Positions 8,207 to 15,995 of a DNA stretch of 64,000 bases are shown here, in pieces. The position numbers and the translations under genes were made by a program. Source of the DNA: Streptomyces sp. RPA4-2 (GTDB lineage Bacteria; Actinomycetota; Actinomycetes; Streptomycetales; Streptomycetaceae). How positions within the stretch are numbered: the first letter of the stretch is position 1; each line of letters opens with the position of its first letter. The notes beneath the pieces are model-generated. The model saw only the letters and a program-made list of their open reading frames with translations. It was not told the origin of the DNA and did no database searches. The stretch covers positions 7,192,001 to 7,256,000 of the forward strand of contig NZ_CP050975.2 in NCBI RefSeq assembly GCF_012273515.2, given 5' to 3'.

Positions 8207-8689
8207 GTGAAACGACACACGATCACCGACAGCCCCTACGGTCCTCTCACCCTCGTCGCCGACGACGGCCTCCTGTGCGGCCTCTACATGGTCGGCCAGC
8301 GCCACCGCCCGCCCGAGGAGGACTTCGGCGAGCGTGACGACACCCTCCTGCCCGAGCCGAAGCGTCAGCTGGCGGCGTATTTCGCGGGCGACCTGAAGGA
8401 GTTCGACCTGCCGATGCGCCTCGCGGGCACGCCCTTCCAGCGCAGCGTCTGGGACCAACTGGCCAGGATCCCCTACGGCGAGATCCGCTCGTACGGAGAA
8501 CTCGCCGACGCCCTCGGCAACCCCAAGGCCTCCCGCGCGGTGGGCCTCGCCAACGGCAGGAACCCGGTCGGCATCATCGTGCCCTGTCACCGCGTGGTCG
8601 GCGCCGACGGAAGCCTCACGGGCTACGGCGGCGGCCTGGACCGCAAGCGGCGCCTGCTGGACTTCGAGCGGGGCTCAGCCCTGTTCTGA
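8207..8689 (+). CDS. ogt: Methylated-DNA--protein-cysteine S-methyltransferase
   Basis: The 160-residue suicide enzyme has the active-site motif IVPCHRVVG with acceptor Cys127. The HTH arginine-finger region SYGELADALGNPKASRAVG precedes it. It removes the methyl group from O6-methylguanine in one stoichiometric transfer. GTG 8207 follows GAGGA at a 6-nt spacing. Position directly after the Ada-AlkA gene indicates one alkylation-repair operon. Length and motif order are normal for the Ogt class. Confidence 0.95.
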   Translation: MKRHTITDSPYGPLTLVADDGLLCGLYMVGQRHRPPEEDFGERDDTLLPEPKRQLAAYFAGDLKEFDLPMRLAGTPFQRSVWDQLARIPYGEIRSYGELADALGNPKASRAVGLANGRNPVGIIVPCHRVVGADGSLTGYGGGLDRKRRLLDFERGSALF

Positions 8690-8716
8690 ACCGTTCCGGC
8701 GTGGAGAAGATGAACC

Positions 8717-9127
8717 ATGAGGTTCCTGAAGCGGGCGAGTCCCCGAGCGAGGCACGCCGACGACATTCCGGTCGACGACGAGGAATCCGACCGCGGCGGC
8801 TACCTGATCAGAGCCGAGGCGGGGGCTCCCGCGATGCTCCTCACGGAGCCGATCCCGAGCATGCGCTCGGAGGAGTTCCCTGTCTCCGCCCCTTCTCCAC
8901 AAGCGCTGAAGCCAGGGGCGCACTGCCTCCTCGGCGGCCCGGGGGAGCCGACCTGCGAGGTGGTTCAGGTCTCGGTGGCCGTACCCCGGCGTATTCGGCG
9001 AGGCATGTTCGGCACCATCGCCTCCCCTCATCCAGCGGGCACGGTGGTCACCTTGGTGAGCGCTGAACACATCGGCGACTGGTCGCGGTGGAGAGGGGAG
9101 GACGGCGCGGGACAGGCGGACGCGTGA
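8717..9127 (+). CDS. Hypothetical protein
   Basis: I do not recognise this 136-residue protein. It starts at an ATG preceded by GGAGAAG at 6-7 nt and uses GC-rich third positions. It has a basic N-terminus, no signal peptide or helix, and a possible small beta domain in the centre (PGAHCLLGGPGEPTCEVVQVSV, then RRGMFGTIASPHPAGTVVTLVSAEHIG). The two central cysteines are 14 residues apart. It follows ogt by 27 bp in the same direction but need not share its function. A 238-residue frame on the other strand is taken as its shadow because that frame has poor codon bias. Confidence 0.55.
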   Translation: MRFLKRASPRARHADDIPVDDEESDRGGYLIRAEAGAPAMLLTEPIPSMRSEEFPVSAPSPQALKPGAHCLLGGPGEPTCEVVQVSVAVPRRIRRGMFGTIASPHPAGTVVTLVSAEHIGDWSRWRGEDGAGQADA

Positions 9128-9213
9128 AGCCGGGGCTGGGCGAAGCTCCCCGCCATGATCGGCCGCTCGCCGCGCTGACAACACTGCCACCGCATCGGCA
9201 GCGGGCTTCCTCG

Positions 9214-9771
9214 TCAGCGAACCTGGTCGCTCTTCGGCCCGATGCCTTTGACCCTGGTCGGAGTTCCCTCCGGGGCGAACGAGTGGTGGAAGGTGAAGGC
9301 GTGCGGCACGGAGCCGTGGTCGTGGAGGTGCTCCAGCCGGGAAACCCCGTCCCGCCAGGTGGGGATCACGCCGTCGGAGACCCACCAGCACACGTAATTC
9401 GGGTGCCCTGTCCTCTCGAACCAGTCGTCACGCCTGTTCAGCGCCTCACGGTGCAGACCGGTGTAGACGGCGTCGAAGGCGGGGCGCAGGCCGGTCCAGA
9501 GTGAGAGGGTCGCGGCCAGGGCGGTGGTTTCGACCGTACGGCCCTTGCCGTACCAGGTCGGTACGGCGAACTCTCCCCACGCACCCCAGTCCGCCTCGAA
9601 GAGCATGCCCCGGTCACCGTCTGCCGCTTCAGCACGCGCGAGGTACCCGGGGTGCTGACCGATCTTCCGGTAGACGGCCTCACCACTGTCGTAGAACTCG
9701 CGGGTGAGAGGTGCGGGGTCGGCGAGAGGCGACTTCAGGACGCCGAAGGTGTACAGAGCAAGATGGGGCAT
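9214..9771 (-). CDS. DUF3291 domain protein
   Basis: The 185-residue protein opens with HLALYTFGVLKSPLADPA and has the aromatic-rich pattern of DUF3291 (TWYGKGRTVETTALAATLSLWTGL, then NYVCWWVSDGVIPTWRDGVSRLEHLHDHG). The family is related in fold to dimeric alpha-beta barrel (ABM-like) proteins; no activity is established. A clean ribosome-binding site, GGGAGA, precedes the ATG by 5 nt. It stands alone, convergent with the preceding hypothetical gene. Confidence 0.8.
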   Translation of the reverse strand: MPHLALYTFGVLKSPLADPAPLTREFYDSGEAVYRKIGQHPGYLARAEAADGDRGMLFEADWGAWGEFAVPTWYGKGRTVETTALAATLSLWTGLRPAFDAVYTGLHREALNRRDDWFERTGHPNYVCWWVSDGVIPTWRDGVSRLEHLHDHGSVPHAFTFHHSFAPEGTPTRVKGIGPKSDQVR

Positions 9772-10346
9772 GCGTCTCTCCCTGGTTGGGGCTGCCTGGC
9801 GTGGACCCGGTTCGGTGACTTACGCATGGGGGCGAGGGTTCGTGGGGCATGACCGACTCATCCCGTCGCGGGTGGCTCAGCCTGAAGGAACTCCCGTGCG
9901 ACCGTGGGCGATCGCCGAGGACGAGATGAAGGTAGCTGCCCCCGCGGGCCATGTCGAAGTTGCGTTTTTCCTGCCCAAGTGGCCTCTCGCACCGGTCAGT
10001 GCGGGGGCCGGGGCCGGGTCGTGACGGTGGAGTGAAGTACCGCTCTCACACTGGTCGTGCCCGGAACGGGCCCGCGAGGCCGCCCGGCGAGGCCTCCCCC
10101 CCGTTCATGTCGGGGTCGACCGTGCGTCGCCGGCCGGTCCAGGACGCGCTGAAGCCCTGGTAGCACCGCTCCTGACCTCGGCGCTGGGGACCGTCTCAAC
10201 TCGGCTGTGCTACCAAGGCTTTGGGCACGGAGGCGACGCCGGAGACGATGGTCGGTCGACTCCTTCCTGAGCAGGCCAGGGAGACCGAGCCGGGTGACTC
10301 CGCCTGCTGGACAGCCTGAGGCCCGTGGTGGCGCTCCAGGCGCGCC
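9772..10346. other. Gene-free stretch with a large inverted repeat
   Basis: No gene could be supported in these 575 bases; the open frames lack family features and codon bias. One structure stands out. AAGCCCTGGTAGCAC (10152-10166) pairs with GTGCTACCAAGGCTT (10207-10221), 14 of 15 positions plus one G-U-type mismatch, enclosing a 40-nt loop. It could be a relic of a small mobile element, a structured RNA or a terminator for the sirtuin gene, whose stop is about 125 bp away. Confidence 0.5.
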
Positions 10347-11084
10347 TCAGTAGTTGATCTCGTTGGTCAGCCCGCGGAGCAGTGCGGGCAGGGCGGTACC
10401 GATGGGTTCCCGTACGACCTCGTCGGCGATCTCGTCGTAGGGGGTGGGTTCGGCATTGACGATGACGAGCCGGGCTCCGTGATCGGCGGCGACGCCCGCG
10501 AGGCCGGCGGCGGGTTGGACCTGAAGGCTGCTGCCGACGGCGATGAAGACCTGGGAGGCCTTGGTGATGGCGGCGGCCTCGCCGAGGACGACGGGGTCGA
10601 GGCGTTCGCCGAACATCACGGTCGCCGATTTCAGGATGCCGCCGCACTTCAGGCACGGCGGGTCCTCCTCACCGGCTTCGACGCGGGCGAGGGCGTCCTC
10701 CATGGATGTCTTGTCGTGGCATGCGGTGCACACGACGGTCCGCGCGGTGCCGTGGAGTTCGAGGACCTTGCGGGCGGGCATCCCGGCGAGTTGGTGCAGG
10801 CCGTCGACGTTCTGGGTGATCACGCGTACGGGCACCCCGGACTTCTCGAGTTCGGCCACGGCCAGGTGTGCGGCGTTGGGCTCGGCCCGGAGCGTCCGGT
10901 TCTCCCGCCGCAGCTGCCACGCCCGGCGCCTGATCTCGGGATCACCCATGTAGTACTCGTACGTCACGAGCTTCTCGGCCTCGGGATCCTTCCGCCACAG
11001 GCCGTTGGGCCCGCGATAATCGGGGATCCCGGAATCGGTGGAGATCCCTGCCCCACTGAGGATGGCGACGAGTGGCCTGTTCAT
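10347..11084 (-). CDS. Sir2-family NAD-dependent protein deacylase
   Basis: The 245-residue sirtuin has the NAD-binding GAGIS motif (residues 11-15), TQNVDGLH (90-97), the catalytic His111 in LELHGT, and a zinc-binding quartet Cys119, Cys122, Cys144, Cys147. It removes acyl groups from lysines using NAD+, as in CobB-type enzymes that control acetyl-CoA synthetase and other metabolic enzymes. It is monocistronic. Whether it is a deacetylase or prefers other acyl groups cannot be read with confidence. Confidence 0.93.
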   Translation of the reverse strand: MNRPLVAILSGAGISTDSGIPDYRGPNGLWRKDPEAEKLVTYEYYMGDPEIRRRAWQLRRENRTLRAEPNAAHLAVAELEKSGVPVRVITQNVDGLHQLAGMPARKVLELHGTARTVVCTACHDKTSMEDALARVEAGEEDPPCLKCGGILKSATVMFGERLDPVVLGEAAAITKASQVFIAVGSSLQVQPAAGLAGVAADHGARLVIVNAEPTPYDEIADEVVREPIGTALPALLRGLTNEINY

Positions 11085-11283
11085 GGCCCGAGAGTAGGAC
11101 GCCTGCCGGTTCGGAGCGACCGGATATCAGGGCACGACCTGCGCGGACACGCTGCGCTCCTTGACCGGCATCCGTACAACGGCTTGCCGACCGCCCGGAG
11201 GACGGCGCCGCTGTCACCTGGCGGTCCTGCCGGGACGGGGGTCGAGCCAAGTGGCCCGTTCGAGCGATGGATAGGCTCACGGC

Positions 11284-11454
11284 ATGGACGTCCGTGTAGA
11301 GATCGCCCGGGAGGCAGGCGCGCGGACGGTCGATCTCACCTCCCGGCCGGATCGTGCGGCGGCGAACCGGCTCTATGAACGTCTGGGCTTCCAGGCCCGG
11401 CAGTCGACGGTCTACCGCTTCCCGATCGACCGGCAGGACGCTCACGAACGCTGA
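11284..11454 (+). pseudogene. GNAT acetyltransferase relic (start and C-terminus joined)
   Basis: A 56-codon frame starts at an ATG and ends with LTSRPDRAAANRLYERLGF followed by a typical last strand (STVYRFPID), the last quarter of a GNAT N-acetyltransferase. The acetyl-CoA-binding motif A is absent, so it cannot be an active enzyme. A leaderless-type -10 box TAGGCT lies 6 bp before the ATG. The promoter and first codons thus seem to be fused to the 3' end of the gene, as after an internal deletion of about 100 codons. Confidence 0.6.
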
Positions 11455-11640
11455 CACGCCGGCTGTCCCGTGACCGGGATGGCTTCCCAGCGCTGAAAGC
11501 GGATCCCCCGAAGCGGCGGCGCTGACGCCTGACTCCCATTCTCGCGGGGCCCGACGGGACCGCATGACGTGGATCATCATGCGGCGTTCACAGACCTAAG
11601 ACACAGCAAGCTGCCGCACACGAAGTTCCTCTGGTCCACC

Positions 11641-13701
11641 TCAGTCCACCTGGATGCCGAAATCCTGCACGAGTTCCTCCAGGCCACCGGTGTAGCCCTT
11701 GCCGCCCAGGACGAAGTCCCAATCCCCGCTCGGCCTTCGACGGAAGGAGCCGAGCACCAAGGCGGTTTCGTGGGGTCGGCCGTCGGAAACCTCAAGTTGT
11801 CCCAGCTCAGTCAGCCGCGGGTCGAGCAGACGGATGCGGGCGTCCGTGAATGCGGAGAGGTCGGCGTCCGGGTCGACCTCTGGGTCGATCGCGGCCACAA
11901 GGACGAACCGGTCGGCCTCATCCGGCAAGCCGTCGAACGAGACGCAGATCGCGGCCTTGTCAGGCGCAGTGGGGGCCAGAGCCCTCACGGAACCGTCGGC
12001 TGTCCGTGGGTTGTTGAAGAAAACGAAGTGATCGTCGCTGAGAACTCGGTTGCCACGGCAGACCAGAGCGCAGACATCCAATGCCACGCTACCGGTCCAC
12101 GACATGCCCAGGACGTTGTAGTCGTGCGGCAATCGCGTGTCGGGGGTCGTTGGCGTCGGCGCCGCCGCGGCTTGACGGCCGCCCTCACCCAGGCGCCCAC
12201 GCAGCCCATGACGATGCAGCAGATCAACAAGCTCAGGGCCCGAGATCAGCTCCAGCGGCTTGCCGTTGGCGAAGGTGTGCGAGCCAGGGCCGAACCCCGA
12301 CGTCGTCACGAGGACACCCTTGTTGGCGCCGGCGTCCTGCACCGTTCCGAACAAGTCACGTACGGCAGTGGGCGGCACCGTGTTGCGGTAGCGCTTCACC
12401 TGAACGACGATCTTTCCGCCTCGGATCGGTGTCGGATCCAGCGCGTCGACGTCCACACCGCCATCGTTGGAGCGCTGGGTAGTGACCGCCTGCATCCCCA
12501 TGGCCCGGAAGAGATCGGCAACGAGATTCTCGAAGGCGATCGGATCCATGTCGTACAGGTCAGGTTCCTCATCGCTGCCATGCGCGACAACACGGTTCCC
12601 GACATCCTGCGGCCGACGACTCGGCCGTACCGGAGAGAGTTGGTCGGGGCGGGCCGAGAGCTGTCCGCGGAGTGCGTCGGCCAGACAGCTGCTCGCGTCC
12701 ACCTGCGCCAGGTGCAGGCCACGGAACGTCGAGACCGAGGCCATCACGGTCGCCAGCTGGATCTGGCCGGGCCGGCCCGTCGTAGGGTCATGGCCATCCA
12801 CGAACCCGTTCAACGTCACCGACTCGAGCGCGCCCAGCTCATCCGCGGCGAAGAGCTCGTGCAGAACGAGAAGCATGCACTGCGCGAGCACCTCCCGGTA
12901 CAGGGCGCGACGTTGGCCCACTGGGCGCGCGGTCTCCTTGTCCTGGTCGGTCCCGGACACGTACCGAACGGACTTGACGTCAGGGACGATGCCGTAGGCG
13001 GGCAACTCCCAGTCCAGCACCAGCTGTCGAGCTGTCGCGTCATAGGCTGCCGTCACCTGACGTGGAAATCCCTCCGGCCATGCCTCCGAGGCGTAGAGAG
13101 CGGCAGAGAAGTACTCCATGACCGAGTCAGGATCACGACGTCTCACTCCATCGGTCACCTGGACGATGCCGGCGTTGTGCCGCCTCACCTCGGCCAGCTG
13201 CGCATCGGCCCACTGCTGGTGCTCCCGCTGGTACGACGCCAGCTGTTGTCGCCGCTGGGCCTCCGCCGCCTGGGCCGCGTGCCAATCCCGCTCGAAGCGA
13301 GCCCGTGCTTCAGCCTGTGCCTGGGCCCGGCGGTTGGACGTCCACCCGCTCTGCGTTTGGTAATGGCTGAAGTCAGGCATGGCCACCGGCTGCGCCAACG
13401 GTCCAGGAGCGAAGGGCTGGACCTCTTCACGCCTCATGAGAGAGGAGACTCTGAAGGCCGGAGCCTGACAACCCGAGGAGAGAAGGCCCTGAAGCGAAGC
13501 GACTCGTGCGTCCAGCTCTTCCGTGCGACGTAGCGCTTCCGCCTGCCTGTACTCGCGGTGGCCCTGGGCGGCCCGCCGCTGGTAGGCGCGTGCTTGCTGA
13601 GCTTCTTGTCTCCGCCGTCTGGTTTCTGCTTCCATCTGGCGTTGCTGCTGCCGTTGCATCTCTGCCCAGACGCCGACGAAGCCAGTTGAGCGACGACTCA
13701 T
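11641..13701 (-). CDS. Mrr-type restriction endonuclease fused to a C-terminal TerD domain
   Basis: The 686-residue protein has four parts. Residues 10-170 are Arg/Gln/Ala-rich and likely coiled coil. Residues 190-350 form a domain I do not recognise. Residues 386-500 are an Mrr-like PD-(D/E)xK nuclease with Glu391 (FENLVADLF), Asp417 (GGVDVDA) and Gln434-x-Lys436 (VQVKRY). Residues 527-686 are a TerD domain (YNVLGMSWTGSVALDVCAL, then DDHFVFFNNP and acidic IDPEVDPDADLSAF), normally calcium-binding and part of tellurite/phage stress systems. The nuclease residues look intact. Such fusions fit the Ter-linked defence proteins described by Aravind and colleagues; a role in defence is inference. 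ATG 13701 follows GGGGAGGG. Confidence 0.88.
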   Translation of the reverse strand: MSRRSTGFVGVWAEMQRQQQRQMEAETRRRRQEAQQARAYQRRAAQGHREYRQAEALRRTEELDARVASLQGLLSSGCQAPAFRVSSLMRREEVQPFAPGPLAQPVAMPDFSHYQTQSGWTSNRRAQAQAEARARFERDWHAAQAAEAQRRQQLASYQREHQQWADAQLAEVRRHNAGIVQVTDGVRRRDPDSVMEYFSAALYASEAWPEGFPRQVTAAYDATARQLVLDWELPAYGIVPDVKSVRYVSGTDQDKETARPVGQRRALYREVLAQCMLLVLHELFAADELGALESVTLNGFVDGHDPTTGRPGQIQLATVMASVSTFRGLHLAQVDASSCLADALRGQLSARPDQLSPVRPSRRPQDVGNRVVAHGSDEEPDLYDMDPIAFENLVADLFRAMGMQAVTTQRSNDGGVDVDALDPTPIRGGKIVVQVKRYRNTVPPTAVRDLFGTVQDAGANKGVLVTTSGFGPGSHTFANGKPLELISGPELVDLLHRHGLRGRLGEGGRQAAAAPTPTTPDTRLPHDYNVLGMSWTGSVALDVCALVCRGNRVLSDDHFVFFNNPRTADGSVRALAPTAPDKAAICVSFDGLPDEADRFVLVAAIDPEVDPDADLSAFTDARIRLLDPRLTELGQLEVSDGRPHETALVLGSFRRRPSGDWDFVLGGKGYTGGLEELVQDFGIQVD

Positions 13702-13905
13702 GTGCTGCAGGCCCTCCCCGATGCGCTCCGGCTGTCCCCACAACCAGGTGTGACGAGACGACTGTATCCAGCAATGGCCGTCCGGCATATCCGCCTGCCA
13801 AAGGCAACCGGATCCCGTCATCCCCGCAGGTCAAAGCAAGTTGAGGGTGAGCCCGGGTGCGTCCGGCCGCAGTATCCGGACTGTCGCAGTCTGGGGCTTG
13901 ACCTC

Positions 13906-14100
13906 CTATGCGCCTGAGGTGTCTCGGGAGGGATCTACTCCGTCACGCCGCTGTACGCGTTGACGATCTCCTCCAAGCCGCCCATGAAGTCCTCTGGCGG
14001 CGTGGCGGGCGCGGGCGAGGTGGTGGCGGCGGGTCAGAGCGTCGGGGTGGTGCTCGGTGCCCAGGACGCGCTCGGTATCAAACTGCGCCACGCTCTCAAA
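13906..14100 (-). pseudogene. TPR-protein C-terminal relic, frameshifted
   Basis: On the minus strand one frame reads VAQFDTERVLGTEHHPDALTRRHHLARARHAA (given here as RVLGTEHHPDAL plus RHHLARARHAA), the consensus of the NB-ARC-linked tetratricopeptide repeats (RVLGxxHPDTLxTRxNLA). The next frame continues as DFMGGLEEIVNAYSGVTE before a stop, so the end of a TPR protein is present but split by a shift. Nothing upstream on this strand supplies the rest. It lies between two accessory genes and looks like debris of a larger ATPase/TPR gene. Confidence 0.5.
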
Positions 14101-14263
14101 AGGTCTGTCAACACTGCTTCACGTGGATCACCAAGTCGTTTTCAAAAGCCCCTTTTCCGTGGCTGAAGGGAGGCCATCCGTGCCTCTGCGGGCGTGGCAT
14201 GCGGCCGCGTGACCGGCCGATGACCACCGTCGGCCTCATGCGATCGATTGGTAACGTCGGGGA

Positions 14264-15163
14264 ATGACCAGTCGCAGCCGTGACCGCGTCGCAGACGTCC
14301 GCGGCGTCGTGAGTGCGCACATGCCCGACTGTCGGATCGAGTCCGTCGTGGCGCTTGGCGAGGGCCTGGACAACCTGGTGTACGAAGTCAACGGTGAGCT
14401 GATCGTGCGCTTCAGCAAGGAGCCCGACCTGGCACGGCGGAGCGCCCTGGTGGACCACGAGGCCCGCGTGCTCGCCGCCGTCGCCGACATCTCGCCGCTG
14501 CCCGTCCCCGAACCGGCGTTCACGGTCGCGGAGCAGGGATGTCTGGCGTACCACAAGCTCCCCGGCGCGCCACTGTTGGACATGTCGCCGCACCAGCGAT
14601 CGGCCCACGGCACGTCGATCGCGGCCACGCTCGGCGAGCTGCTCACCGCGCTGCATGCCGTTCCGGTCGATCGGCTGGGCGATCTGGTGGAAGTGGACCA
14701 CCAGCCGCTGGCCGAGTGGCGACACGAGGCCACGCGGAACTATGTGACGGTAGCCGGGCAGGTACCGGCGGCCCACCGCCGACCCGTCGAGGCGTTCTTG
14801 GAGGCCGCACCGCCGCACGATGGACGCACCCCGACGTTCTCCCACAACGATCTGGGGATCGAACACGTTCTCGTCGACCCGGCCACATGGACGGTGACCG
14901 GCATCATCGACTGGAGCGACGCAGCCGTCGTCGACCCGGCCTACGACTTCGGGCTGCTCCACCGCGATCTCGGCCCCGCTGCTACCCGCGCCGCCATCAG
15001 CGGCTATCGAACCGACGCCGACGACCTCGCGGCCCTCAGCGAGCGCGCCGTGTTCTATGCCAGGTGCAGTGTCTTCGAGGACCTGGCGCACGGCATCGAG
15101 ACGGAACAGGACAAGTACGTCGACAAGAGCCTTACCGCGATGGAATGGCTGTTTCCGCACTAG
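14264..15163 (+). CDS. APH-family aminoglycoside/choline kinase-like phosphotransferase
   Basis: The 299-residue protein has an APH fold: N-terminal lobe with LGEGLDNLVYEVNGELIVRF, catalytic loop FSHNDLGIEHVLVD (His194, Asp196) and metal-binding IIDWSDAAVVDPAYD (Asp216). The usual asparagine of HxDxxxxN is replaced by His201, a departure from the strict motif seen in several uncharacterised homologues. It probably phosphorylates a small hydroxylated substrate in the cytoplasm; antibiotic resistance is possible but unproven. It stands alone in the accessory stretch. Confidence 0.85.
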   Translation: MTSRSRDRVADVRGVVSAHMPDCRIESVVALGEGLDNLVYEVNGELIVRFSKEPDLARRSALVDHEARVLAAVADISPLPVPEPAFTVAEQGCLAYHKLPGAPLLDMSPHQRSAHGTSIAATLGELLTALHAVPVDRLGDLVEVDHQPLAEWRHEATRNYVTVAGQVPAAHRRPVEAFLEAAPPHDGRTPTFSHNDLGIEHVLVDPATWTVTGIIDWSDAAVVDPAYDFGLLHRDLGPAATRAAISGYRTDADDLAALSERAVFYARCSVFEDLAHGIETEQDKYVDKSLTAMEWLFPH

Positions 15164-15311
15164 GCGTTCTGTCCGGGCCGGCGGCCGCCGTTCGGATCAT
15201 CCGAGGCGGCCCTTCAGGTGATTGCCAGACGCCTCGTGAGCCGGGCAGCCGTCGCGGGGGTACGACGTCTCAGCAGAGGGACGAACCCAGAACGCCGTGA
15301 GGAGCTTGGCG

Positions 15312-15596
15312 ATGTACGCAGCAGTCCGGCGGTACGAAGGGGTGACCGACTCGACCGAGGTCGCACGCCTCGTGAGCGAGGGGTTCGTGCCGCTCATGCG
15401 CCAGGTCTCCGGCTTCGTGGCCTACTACTGGATCGATGCCGGGGACGGAGTCATGGTCTCGACCAGCGTCTTCCAGAACCAGGCCGGTGCCGACGAATCG
15501 AACGCGAGGGCTGTGGACTTCGTGCGCGACACCCTTGCGTCACTGCTCCCCAACCCGCCTCGGATCACGGCCGGCGAGGTGGTGGCTTCCGCGTGA
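15312..15596 (+). CDS. ABM-like small protein
   Basis: The 94-residue protein MYAAVRRYEGVTDSTEVARLV...SGFVAYYWIDAGDGVMVSTSVFQN has the beta-alpha-beta-beta pattern of antibiotic-biosynthesis-monooxygenase-like ferredoxin folds, but I cannot name a substrate. ATG 15312 was chosen over an in-frame GTG at 15297 because GAGGAG lies 7 nt upstream of the ATG. Many such proteins are stress-related or of unknown activity. Confidence 0.7.
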   Translation: MYAAVRRYEGVTDSTEVARLVSEGFVPLMRQVSGFVAYYWIDAGDGVMVSTSVFQNQAGADESNARAVDFVRDTLASLLPNPPRITAGEVVASA

Positions 15597-15995
15597 CAGC
15601 GTTCGGGTCAGCCGCATGAGAGGGCTCGCAAGGCCGTACCGGCCCGCAGTGCCGACATGGTCGTCCGTCGCAGCGTTGGTCCCGTGGACTCAGGTGTCGG
15701 CGGTGGCCCAAGAATGCCGCCGTGTTGATGACATTGCCGAACGTTCTCTCGGTCCACCGCACGCATGTCGAGCTGCTCTGCGTTGCCTTCGTCGACCTGG
15801 GACTTCGCCCAGCCGCGGCCGGAGCCGCTAGGGTGCGCCGGAGCGAGGGTCGCGGGGCCGCGAGGCCGTGATCCGTCGGTCAACGCGTATGAGGCCGCTG
15901 TGAATTCCTGAGGCACTTGAACGCACCCGGGCCCCTCTACGTATGGCATGGGGGATTTCCATGCCGGGCCTGTTACGAGGCGTAGGAGTACACAC
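15597..15995. other. Gene-free stretch upstream of the DUF1996 gene
   Basis: No gene is supported here. The right part should hold the promoter of the large surface-protein gene; TTGAAC near 15917 followed 16-17 bp later by TACGTAT is a possible -35/-10 pair. An in-frame ATG at 15948 exists but the GTG at 15996 has the better ribosome-binding site. Open frames on the minus strand show no recognisable domain. Confidence 0.4.

Noticed and set aside
8675..9391. 238-codon minus-strand frame opposite the hypothetical gene after ogt
   Set aside because: The plus-strand gene has a ribosome-binding site and better codon bias; this frame also overlaps the DUF3291 gene.
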